This document shows, piece by piece, positions 56,931-64,000 of a stretch of DNA of 64,000 bases. The notes below the pieces were generated by a model, which was not told the origin of the DNA, ran no database searches, and saw only the letters and a program-made list of their open reading frames with translations. The DNA lies in assembly GCA_003934925.1 (NCBI GenBank), contig JQIX01000064.1, positions 38,970 through 102,969 of the forward strand, written 5' to 3'. Positions within the stretch are counted from its first letter, which is position 1. Every line of letters begins with the position of its first letter. The stretch is from Epsilonproteobacteria bacterium (ex Lamellibrachia satsuma). GTDB lineage: Bacteria > Campylobacterota > Campylobacteria > Campylobacterales > Sulfurovaceae. Position numbers and translations under genes: made by a program.

Positions 56931-56965
56931 TCAATAACTCAATCATTATTATAAGGGGGAACAGT

Positions 56966-58294
56966 ATGGATAAACTTACCGAATATTTAAATGCACATCC
57001 ATATGATGAACTTCACCCCGCTGAAATAGCTAAACTTCTTAAAGATCTTGATGAAAAAAGTTTTGATAAAGCGGTACAGGCTATTCCCAAAGAGCTGATC
57101 GCAGATGTAGCGCTTGAACTCCCCGACAGATATTTTGAGGATGTGGTTGAGTCTTTTACTCCGGAAGAGATCGCTGAGTCTGTAGCTGAACTTGAATCAG
57201 ATGATCAGACAGACTTTATCCAGGAACTTGAAGAGGTTGATCACAGTATCGCCAAAGAGGTTTTTGAGAAACTTCATGAAGATGACCAGGCAGATATCTT
57301 ACAGCTAAAAAAGTATGATGAGGATGAAGCCGGAGCATATATGCAGGTGGAGGTCTATACGGCTAATTTGCATCATACCGTACATGATGTCATTCGAGAG
57401 TTTGCAAAATTAAGAAGAAAAGACGAACTTGAGAATGTTAACTACCTTTTTGTGACAGATGAAAACAATATTTTACGTTACGGTGTCGGACTGGACAATC
57501 TTCTTGTATTTGATTTTGATAAAACGCTGCAGGAGAATATTGAAGAAAATCCGGAAAAATACAAACCTGTAGTAGGGCATGATCATGATGATATTCGTGA
57601 TGTTGTTCAAAAATTCCAGGAATATGATCTGAATTCCATGCCTATCCTGGATGACAGAGATGTATTGCTAGGGCGTATCACTTCAGATGATATCTATGAT
57701 ATTATGAACGAACATGCAACAGACCAAATATATAATCTTGCAGGGGTGAATGAGGATGCGGAAGATGTTGATGATCTTCTTAAAGCAGGAAAAGCACGTG
57801 CTGTCTGGCTGGGTATCAATCTTGTTACAGCTATTGCTGCATCAATGGTTATCGGTATCTTTGAAGGAACGATACAGACTTATGTTGCACTGGCTGTACT
57901 AATGCCTATTGTAGCTTCGATGGGCGGAAATGCAGGTACACAAAGTCTTACGGTTGTTGTACGTCAGCTTGCTCTGGGTGAGATCGCAAAGCATGATGCA
58001 TACAGAACCATTAAAAAGGAGGTGATCCTCTCACTTGCAAACGGTATGCTTTTTGCTATAATCATAGGTGTAATTGCTGCTATATGGTTTGATAAAGGAA
58101 TGTTAGGTATAGTCATAGCACTTTCTATGGTCATTAACCTGCTTAGCGCGGGTTTTTTTGGCTCGATGATCCCATTAATGCTTAAAAAAATGGATATTGA
58201 TCCGGCTATCGGCAGTACGGTAATTCTTACAACGATCACTGATGTTGTAGGTTTTTTCAGTTTTCTGGGGCTTGCAACCCTCATTTTATTATAA
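56966..58294 (+). CDS. mgtE: Magnesium transporter MgtE
   Basis: Mg2+-gated Mg2+ channel of 442 residues. The acidic MgtE-N domain (about 1-130) and a CBS pair (about 130-255; NSMPILDDRDVLLGRITSDD) sense cytoplasmic magnesium. The pore domain has five membrane segments from about 275 with the signature LMPIVASMGGNAGTQSL, and the conserved Asp in TTITDVVGF. The CNNM/CorC-like gene follows after 17 bases, so the two probably share a transcript concerned with divalent cations. Confidence 0.95.
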   Translation: MDKLTEYLNAHPYDELHPAEIAKLLKDLDEKSFDKAVQAIPKELIADVALELPDRYFEDVVESFTPEEIAESVAELESDDQTDFIQELEEVDHSIAKEVFEKLHEDDQADILQLKKYDEDEAGAYMQVEVYTANLHHTVHDVIREFAKLRRKDELENVNYLFVTDENNILRYGVGLDNLLVFDFDKTLQENIEENPEKYKPVVGHDHDDIRDVVQKFQEYDLNSMPILDDRDVLLGRITSDDIYDIMNEHATDQIYNLAGVNEDAEDVDDLLKAGKARAVWLGINLVTAIAASMVIGIFEGTIQTYVALAVLMPIVASMGGNAGTQSLTVVVRQLALGEIAKHDAYRTIKKEVILSLANGMLFAIIIGVIAAIWFDKGMLGIVIALSMVINLLSAGFFGSMIPLMLKKMDIDPAIGSTVILTTITDVVGFFSFLGLATLILL

Positions 58295-58311
58295 AGGATA
58301 GTTTCACTTAA

Positions 58312-59364
58312 ATGGACTTGTTAATTTTATATTTTTTAGCTGCGGTGGTCATTTCATTTATCTGCTCCGTATTGGAGTCAGTACTGCTTACGGTCAATAT
58401 GCCCTATATTTCTGTATTAGAAAAAGAACGCCCTAAAGTAGGGGAGCTTCTTAAGTCACATAAAACCAATATCCATAAATCGATCGCTTCCATACTTATT
58501 TTAAATACCATTGCCAATACTTTGGGTGCAGCAGCTGTAGGCGCACAGGCAGAACATGTATTTGGTTCAAGTGCAGTCTTTTGGGTTTCTGTTGTATTGA
58601 CCTTTGCCATATTGTTTTTTGCAGAGATCATTCCTAAGACCATAGGTGCCACATACTGGAAAGCACTTGCGCCTTTTGCAGCCTACTTGATACGATTTTT
58701 TATCTGGATCACGTATCCTATCATTCTTTTGACACTCTTTGTAACCAACCGTATTAAAAAAGATGATGAGGGTATGAGTCTTACACGAGAAGAACTTATT
58801 GAGAGTACACTGATGAGTGAAGATGAAGGGGTACTGGATGAGCAGGAATCGGATGTGATCGAGAATATTCTTTTACTTGACAAGATCAAAATACATGAGA
58901 TACTCACACCCAGAACAGTGGTATTTGCTTTGGATGGCAATCGTACCATTAAAGATATTGTGGAAAATGAATCCGCTATCTTCAAGTTTTCAAGGGTACC
59001 TGTATTTGACGGTACGATCGAACAGATCACCGGTATTGTTATGACGAAGAAGATTTTCAAGCAGGCACTAAAAGATGATGGTGTTACACTCAATACGATC
59101 CAAAAAGATATTTTCAAGATCAATGAAAATATCCCTGTATCTATGGCACTGGACCTATTTATCAAGAAAAAAGAGCATATGTTCCTGGTGCAGGATTCTT
59201 ATGATCAGACAGAGGGGATCGTAACGCTTGAAGATTGTGTCGAGACCATACTTGGAGTAGAGATCGTAGATGAAAGTGATTCCGATGCAGATATGCGTGA
59301 GGTTGCAAAACGAAAAATGCGTCTGAAACGCAAACTTGAAAATACCGAGTTGACACTGGACTGA
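58312..59364 (+). CDS. CNNM/CorC-type protein with DUF21 and CBS domains
   Basis: Membrane protein of 350 residues: a DUF21 transmembrane domain with four segments (residues 1-150; ESVLLTVNMPYIS then AEIIPKTIGATYWK), a CBS pair (about 190-320; ILTPRTVVFALDG, then EGIVTLEDCVETILGVEIVDE), and a short basic tail instead of the CorC-HlyC domain. Relatives move Mg2+ or Co2+, which fits its place behind mgtE. The stop overlaps the ATG of the helicase gene (TGATG). Confidence 0.88.
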   Translation: MDLLILYFLAAVVISFICSVLESVLLTVNMPYISVLEKERPKVGELLKSHKTNIHKSIASILILNTIANTLGAAAVGAQAEHVFGSSAVFWVSVVLTFAILFFAEIIPKTIGATYWKALAPFAAYLIRFFIWITYPIILLTLFVTNRIKKDDEGMSLTREELIESTLMSEDEGVLDEQESDVIENILLLDKIKIHEILTPRTVVFALDGNRTIKDIVENESAIFKFSRVPVFDGTIEQITGIVMTKKIFKQALKDDGVTLNTIQKDIFKINENIPVSMALDLFIKKKEHMFLVQDSYDQTEGIVTLEDCVETILGVEIVDESDSDADMREVAKRKMRLKRKLENTELTLD

Positions 59365-60695
59365 TGTCACTGGAAACACTCGGGCTCTCCGCGGAGATCA
59401 TCAAAGCACTTAAAGAAAAAGGCTATGAGTCAGCCACCCCAATACAAAAAGAACTTATACCTGCAATGTTCACACACCGTGATATCATGGCAGGAGCACA
59501 GACTGGTACAGGGAAAACTGCAGGGTTTTCTTTGCCTATACTCCAGGAACTCTCTAAAAGATATGTGGAAGGAAAACACTACCCTAAAGCAATTATTTTG
59601 GTACCTACGCGTGAATTAGCCAGACAGGTACATGCAAGTATTGAAATGTATGGTAAGTATCTGCCTTTAAAGAGTACGGTACTTTATGGTGGTGCAAATC
59701 TTACAGCACAGGCCAACAGACTTAAAGCCGGTGTGGATATCATCGTGGCAACAAGCGGACGTCTTTTGGAACATATAGGACAAAAAAATGTTAATCTTGA
59801 GAGTGTGGAGTATCTGGTACTTGATGAAGCCGATACCATTTTAGATATGGGCTTTGTACAGGAGGTAAACAAGATACTCCAACATCTTCCGTCAAGAAGG
59901 CAAAATGTACTTATTTCCGCAACACTCTCTGGATCAGTGAAACGACTGGCAGAGCAGATACTTCACAAACCAAAACTCATAGAAGTAGACAGTATGGGTA
60001 CAGCGGCAGGATCAGTAACCCAGGTTGTATATCCGGTAATGGCTGAGAAAAAAACCGAGCTGCTCTCCTATCTCATAGGATCCCGCAATTATCAACAGGT
60101 TCTTGTTTTTGTACGTAAAAAAGAGGTGGCTGATGAAGTAGCCAAAGAGTTAAATCTTTCCGGGCTTAAAACAGCAGTCATACACGGTGACAAAAGTTCA
60201 GGTGAACGCAGTCGTGCACTTGAAGGTTTTAAAGAGGGCAAAGTACGTGTACTTGTTGCCACTGACATTGCAGCGCGTGGACTGGATATCCCTACACTGA
60301 GAGTGGTCATGAATTATGATATTCCTCATGTCACAGGTGACTATATTCACCGTATAGGACGAACCGGCAGAGCAGGGAAAAAAGGGTTGGCGATCACTCT
60401 TGTTTCATCTAATGAAATGGTAGCACTCAAAGATGTAGAACGTCTGATGGGCAAGGCATTACCACAGGAAAAGATGGAAGGATATGCTCCAAAAGCAAGT
60501 ATGGAACAACGAGGGGCAAGAAAAAGTAGTGAAAATAAAAAAGTGGATGGGGCGTTTGGTAAAAAAAGAAAGTCAAGTTCTTCCCCTACGAAGAAAAAAC
60601 GCAAGACTACCAAGCGTGATGGATTTAAGAGTTTTGATGCAGCCAAACCAAAGTCAGATAAAAAATATAAGAAGGGACGGCGAGGAAAGAGGTAG
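59364..60695 (+). CDS. DEAD-box RNA helicase, RhlE-like
   Basis: RNA helicase of 443 residues and the third of its type in 17 kb. Motifs: ATPIQKELIPAM, AQTGTGKTAGFSLPI, PTRELARQV, TSGRLLEH, DEADTILDMGF, SATLSG, ATDIAARGLDIP, HRIGRTGRAGKKG. The lysine-rich tail (about 380-443) is RhlE-like and unlike those of the other two. It overlaps the CNNM gene by one base, so it is tied to magnesium-related genes, possibly because helicases and ribosomes depend on Mg2+ (inference). Confidence 0.92.
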   Translation: MSLETLGLSAEIIKALKEKGYESATPIQKELIPAMFTHRDIMAGAQTGTGKTAGFSLPILQELSKRYVEGKHYPKAIILVPTRELARQVHASIEMYGKYLPLKSTVLYGGANLTAQANRLKAGVDIIVATSGRLLEHIGQKNVNLESVEYLVLDEADTILDMGFVQEVNKILQHLPSRRQNVLISATLSGSVKRLAEQILHKPKLIEVDSMGTAAGSVTQVVYPVMAEKKTELLSYLIGSRNYQQVLVFVRKKEVADEVAKELNLSGLKTAVIHGDKSSGERSRALEGFKEGKVRVLVATDIAARGLDIPTLRVVMNYDIPHVTGDYIHRIGRTGRAGKKGLAITLVSSNEMVALKDVERLMGKALPQEKMEGYAPKASMEQRGARKSSENKKVDGAFGKKRKSSSSPTKKKRKTTKRDGFKSFDAAKPKSDKKYKKGRRGKR

Positions 60696-60776
60696 CAGCT
60701 TAATAGTAAATTTAGGCTAACAATGTATAATTTTGAATTAATGCAAAAATAATAAATCACTATATCTGGAGTTCTC

Positions 60777-61883
60777 ATGAAAGCAATATTCCTTCCTCTT
60801 TTCTTACTTACGTATTTCTTGTCTGCAAATCAGACTTTTGAACCCAGTGAAACCTGTAAAAAGTGCCATCCGGCTATTTATAAAGAATTCCAATCAACAC
60901 AGCACTCCAAGGCATCTATCTTTGATGATGAAATCCATGCAGCCGTGTGGAAGAAACACCCTAAGAACAGAGAACTTCAGTCCTATACCTGTGCCAAATG
61001 CCATACTCCTGCCGCCTCCAACATAGACGAACTGGTGAAAATAAATAACGGTGTTGTGCCTGATGTCAACAGCAGTACCCAGAGAGAGGGAATCTCCTGT
61101 GCGTACTGCCACAGAATAGAGTCCATCAAGCATGACAGAATGATGAATATCAATGTGATCTCAAAAGAGGAGAAATCTTATTTTGGTTCACTTCAAAAGC
61201 ATATAAAGTCACCGTTTCACAAGATCAAAACAAACAGTGCACATTTTAATAATGGAAATGCCTGCATAGGCTGCCATTCCCATAAGAAGAACAAGTTCGA
61301 TATGAATGTCTGTTCCACCAATGTAAACAATGAACTCGAGAAGGCAAACTGTGTAAGCTGTCATATGCCAAAAGTGGAAGGAAGTATTTCAACACTTCAT
61401 GAAACAAAAGAACATACTTTTCATGGGTTCCCTGGTACACACTCACATCAAGATATGTTAAGTAAATATGCAGCATTATCATTGCAGGAAAATGATAATG
61501 GTTTTGATCTGCTTATTGAAAATAAAAGTTCGCATGCCTTGTCACTGCATCCTATGCGGGTGATGCAAATAAGGGTAAAAGTGACAAGAGCAGGGAAAAT
61601 AGTAGAACTGGAACGTAAAAATCTTGCAAAGATCATTGGTGCAGATGGCAAACCGACACCTCCGTGGCTGGCAAAAGAGGTAGTAAAAGACACAGCGATC
61701 AAAGGTAATGAAAAAAGAATTTTAAGCTACGGCTACACATTAGAAAAAGATGATAAAGTGGATGTAACTATCGGGTATTACTTGGTCAATCCTAAAATGC
61801 TTAAAGGCTTAGGCTTGAAAAAAAGTAAAGTAGCAACGAAATTTAACATTTTTAAAACAAAAAGTTTTGAAATTAAAAAATAA
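60777..61883 (+). CDS. Penta-haem cytochrome c
   Basis: Periplasmic multihaem cytochrome of 368 residues. After a signal peptide (about 1-18) there are five CXXCH sites: CKKCH, CAKCH, CAYCH, CIGCH and CVSCH (between about residues 27 and 200). Several further His residues could be axial ligands. The C-terminal 150 residues form a haem-free domain rich in beta structure. The overall layout resembles cytochrome c554 and related hydroxylamine/nitrite-linked proteins, but the function cannot be read. Maturation would need CcsBA. It is the last clearly intact gene before a decaying region. Confidence 0.85.
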   Translation: MKAIFLPLFLLTYFLSANQTFEPSETCKKCHPAIYKEFQSTQHSKASIFDDEIHAAVWKKHPKNRELQSYTCAKCHTPAASNIDELVKINNGVVPDVNSSTQREGISCAYCHRIESIKHDRMMNINVISKEEKSYFGSLQKHIKSPFHKIKTNSAHFNNGNACIGCHSHKKNKFDMNVCSTNVNNELEKANCVSCHMPKVEGSISTLHETKEHTFHGFPGTHSHQDMLSKYAALSLQENDNGFDLLIENKSSHALSLHPMRVMQIRVKVTRAGKIVELERKNLAKIIGADGKPTPPWLAKEVVKDTAIKGNEKRILSYGYTLEKDDKVDVTIGYYLVNPKMLKGLGLKKSKVATKFNIFKTKSFEIKK

Positions 61884-61898
61884 ATAAAACTATAGTTA

Positions 61899-62145
61899 AT
61901 GCATGATGAATTCAGTATTGATCAAATAGAAACGATGCTCTCCTTTTTCAGAAGCATTTTCCTATTATAAAAGTTCAGATCATAAAGTATTGGGAATTAT
62001 GAATGATGTGGTACATTCCATTAATATTCATATTGAACGTGATGGAGAAATCAATGAGCAAAAACTCTCCAGTCGTATTAATAAAACACCATACAAGATA
62101 GGAGACTATTACTATCCAAAAGATGCCCTCAAAGCGATGATATGA
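61899..62145 (+). pseudogene. Frameshifted remnant, DUF6933-like
   Basis: One frame from the ATG at 61899 reads MHDEFSIDQIETMLSFF and then stops; the next frame continues SEAFSYYKSSDHKVLGIMND and runs to PKDALKAMI before a stop. Joined across a T5 run they resemble the C-terminal half of DUF6933 proteins (a pattern of a key LG-MND motif). The N-terminal half is missing. So this is a broken remnant; the family name is only a moderate guess. Confidence 0.45.
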
Positions 62146-62177
62146 CACTGTAAATTTATTTAGAAAAAGTTATATTA

Positions 62178-62444
62178 ATGCATAAAACCCTAGCCTATAA
62201 GTGGAAAAACTCTCATCTGGAGATGCTGGAGAAGTATGAAAGCAAAATGACTGATAAGTCCAAAGTCCTGCTTATGGTACAAAAAGGCGATGAAGTGCTG
62301 GACTACAATGAAGCAGTAGAAAAATTACCCAATGCCAGGCTGATTGTGGAAGAGGGTGGTGATAATGGTTTTGTGGGGATCGAGGGGCATTTTGAGATGA
62401 TCGATGATTTTTTAAATGAGCCAAAAGTAGATTCAAAACTGTAG
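62178..62444 (+). pseudogene. C-terminal fragment of a YqiA-type esterase
   Basis: 88 residues matching only the end of YqiA/UPF0227 alpha/beta hydrolases (QKGDEVLDYNEAVEKL, then VEEGGDNGFVGIEGHF). The nucleophile half is absent and the catalytic His of the usual EGG-NHAF is replaced (GGDNGF), so activity is not expected. The ATG is internal in the normal protein. It is a truncated remnant, perhaps still read but not functional as an esterase. Confidence 0.6.
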
Positions 62445-62474
62445 GGTGGGTTTTGTCTGTGGAAAGTCGAGCAT

Positions 62475-62705
62475 ATGATCAAGCACATGGCAATCACTCA
62501 ATCTGCTTTAGCTTCGAGTGTATTAAAGCCTTTAGATAAGGGAGCCGTTTACCCAGAAACCTTCGAAGACGCATATAATTATTGGCAAGAAGAAAATTCA
62601 GGCAAGGGTGGATTTGTTTGTACTTCTCGTTTAAGTGATTGTATGCAAGAAATATTGCATAACAATGCTAATCCAGCTAACTCAAAAAACCGTGCGACTG
62701 ATTAG
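62475..62705 (+). CDS. Orphan ORF of unknown origin
   Basis: A 76-residue frame with no recognised family. The segment PLDKGAVYPETFEDAYNYWQ then EENSGKGGFVCTSRLSDCM looks protein-like rather than random, and the frame extends upstream without a stop for some codons. It has no clear ribosome binding site. It could be a fragment of a larger gene or not be expressed. Confidence 0.3.
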   Translation: MIKHMAITQSALASSVLKPLDKGAVYPETFEDAYNYWQEENSGKGGFVCTSRLSDCMQEILHNNANPANSKNRATD

Positions 62706-62708
62706 ACC

Positions 62709-62747
62709 CCGTTGTACGTTCCCGCTTTGCGCAAAAACGTACAACGG
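62709..62747. repeat. 12-bp palindrome, CCGTTGTACGTT type
   Basis: CCGTTGTACGTT and AACGTACAACGG, perfect arms, separated by 15 bases that contain a smaller TTTGCGCAAA palindrome. It is in a region free of intact genes. Confidence 0.55.
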
Positions 62748-63133
62748 CGAAAGGAGAGAAGAAAAACTTTGGAGAGGAATAGTTGACCTTTCGGGCACAA
62801 CTATTTCTCAAGTCCAACGTTATACTCAAAAAATCAAAAATGGAATAAGCCGTGCAGAAAATGGTGAGACTTCATCCCATCAAGATGCAAAACAAAGAAT
62901 GGCTAACCCTGGTAGAACTATATCTCCAATACCTCGCTTCATCTACATAACCTCGCTTTACAGGGTTTTTCATGTATGTACCTGGAATGATCCCTATTTT
63001 GTATCGGCTTCTGCACATAGTTTTATCTTTTTTCTGTATTATAGTTTAGAAAAACAAGAGAGTGGGAAAATATGACATATGTGCAAGTGTGGCTTCCGTT
63101 TCACTCCATGTCATGTTTGTAGATTGCAGTATG

Positions 63134-63160
63134 CGTTCCCATCGAGGACGGATGGGAACG
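63134..63160. repeat. 10-bp palindrome, CGTTCCCATC type
   Basis: CGTTCCCATC-GAGGACG-GATGGGAACG, perfect 10-bp arms. It resembles REP-like dispersed palindromes common in many proteobacterial genomes and sits immediately before an AGGAAAGGA ribosome binding site. Confidence 0.5.
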
Positions 63161-63179
63161 AGGAAAGGAAACAAAAATT

Positions 63180-63863
63180 ATGAAAAAATTAAAAAAACCA
63201 ATTATTATTACGACTCTTGTAATTTTTATTATTTATCTGTTCGGCTTGTTTGTTGATTATTATGGCGATTGGCTTTGGTTTAAAAACATGGGATATGATT
63301 CCGTCTTTGATACTATTATCCTGACCAAAATTTTATCATTCATCCTATTTTTTCTCATTTTCATTTTGTTTTCAGGCATCCACATTCATTTTGCATATCA
63401 CAAGGGAAGCCAAAGCAGGAACAACATGCCCCTTGCGGATGATGACCCGAGACAAGAGATCTTACCGCTGTATCAGGGAAAAGCAGTTTCCTGGTTATGG
63501 GCTGTTATTATCTTATCCTTTGCCATTGTTATGGGTTCTTACGCCTCCGCATATTGGGATGACTTTTTAAAGTTTATTCATCCGTCTTCTTTTGATTTGA
63601 AAGAACCTATTTTTGGGAAAGATGCAGGGTTTTATATTTTCAGTCTTCCGGTGTATCAATTTGTTGTAAGTTGGTATCTTTTTATGGTTGTCATTACCTT
63701 TATTGCTGTTTTATCCTCTTATTACATTGATACTGCATTTAACTATTCTAGTAGAAAATTTCACATTACCGGGAAGGCAAAAAGCCATTTAACCCAACTG
63801 GCCGCCTTTTTTGCACTGGGAGTTTCTGCACACTATTTTATAAAATTATATAGTCAACCCTGA
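63180..63863 (+). pseudogene. Truncated UPF0182 membrane protein
   Basis: The 227 residues match only the N-terminal part of UPF0182 proteins, which usually have about 900 residues. Recognisable features are the first membrane segment, WLWFKNMGYDSVFDT, the second and third segments, and GKDAGFYIFSLPVYQFVVSW. The match fades after FALGVSAHYFIKLY and a stop follows two codons later. The ATG has a good ribosome binding site. Truncation by insertion or rearrangement is likely. Confidence 0.7.
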
Positions 63864-64000
63864 AAAACCCACTTTCAACTAAATTGACTATTCTATACCA
63901 TCTATTCTACCACAATCTTAAAAGTATCAGATAAAGGTCAGCATATTTTCCTCTCTGATCTCTCTCAATTTGTGTCAATAAATATATAACAAGTGCTATT
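63864..64000. other. Sequence beyond the UPF0182 break
   Basis: No gene completes here. In the minus direction one frame reads NLVESGFFRVDY, which could be the end of a transposase, and AGTCAACCCTGAAAAACCCA at 63859-63878 may be part of an insertion-element end. The window ends before this can be judged. Confidence 0.3.

Larger units (their letters stand above)
62706..63179. other. Gene-poor stretch with palindromes and a possible antitoxin fragment
   Basis: No intact gene. A 12-bp palindrome lies at 62709-62747. Bases about 62750-62905 encode, in one frame, IVDLSGTTISQV then NGISRAENGETSSHQDAKQR, which resembles the C-terminal part of small antitoxins (an ISHEE-like end), but the frame then runs into unrelated sequence. 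A CGTTCCCATC palindrome lies at 63134-63160 just before the ribosome binding site of the next gene. Confidence 0.35.

Noticed and set aside
56937..56965. Magnesium riboswitch (M-box or mgtA-like) before mgtE
   Set aside because: The leader predicted from the -10 box is only about 30 bases, too short for these elements.
62709..62747. Integron attC site
   Set aside because: The arms are palindromic, but the GTTRRRY and RYYYAAC core sites in the right arrangement are not present, and no integrase is nearby.
62635..63075. 146-codon frame through the palindrome region
   Set aside because: It crosses a hairpin and mixes unrelated segments; only the middle part has any likeness to a protein family, so it is not called as an intact gene.
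63062..63256. 64-codon frame before the UPF0182 gene
   Set aside because: Runs through the CGTTCCCATC palindrome and overlaps the well-supported UPF0182 start in another frame.

Overview
The window looks like a chromosomal segment of a Campylobacterota (epsilonproteobacterial) bacterium, most likely a Sulfurovum-like chemolithotroph. The basis is low-GC DNA, dense operons with overlapping stops and starts, many TTG/GTG starts, and family markers typical of that phylum: a fused CcsBA cytochrome c maturation protein, BioV, a MagIII-type DNA glycosylase, the aroB-mscS-mtaB-ftsH-like block, and a PycB/OadA-type carboxyltransferase next to pckA. No tRNA, rRNA, CRISPR array or prophage was seen.

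Layout. 0.3-20 kb: housekeeping genes (polA, ccsBA, tcdA/surE, greA, argC, tgt, a TrkA-like COG3400 protein) and a tightly overlapping run aroB-mscS-mtaB-protease-dead FtsH paralogue-bioV. 20-31 kb: signal peptidase I, NUDIX hydrolase, MagIII, SDR, a 5'-nucleotidase, mogA with two small genes, a lipoprotein alpha-carbonic anhydrase, a periplasmic rhodanese, and a large hybrid histidine kinase preceded by a GEMM-like (c-di-GMP-I family) riboswitch candidate. 31-41 kb is mostly on the minus strand: SulP transporter, dipeptide epimerase with DUF819 partner, ICMT-like methyltransferase, patatin, HAD phosphatase, NnrS and di-haem cytochrome c peroxidase, plus a previously untracked 52-residue ORF. 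41-61 kb: the active FtsH, three DEAD-box helicases, a MetF-like reductase, serB, an ABC exporter, uppP, the sodium-pump decarboxylase operon oadGAB followed by pckA, mgtE plus a CNNM/CorC-like protein, and a penta-haem cytochrome c.

61.9-64 kb is different: a frameshifted DUF6933-like remnant, a YqiA esterase fragment that has lost its N-terminus and catalytic His, an orphan ORF, two strong palindromes and a UPF0182 gene cut to about a quarter of its usual length. This is a decaying or rearranged locus.

Functionally, the oadGAB-pckA group handles the pyruvate/oxaloacetate/PEP node coupled to Na+. CcsBA, the peroxidase and the multihaem cytochrome belong to periplasmic electron transfer. Carbonic anhydrase and SulP may serve inorganic-anion or bicarbonate handling. 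The most interesting signals are the riboswitch-kinase unit, a set of genes whose -10 boxes sit 5-6 bases before ATG (probable leaderless mRNAs), the FtsH pseudoprotease operon, the structured leaders of two DEAD-box genes, and the decaying right end.
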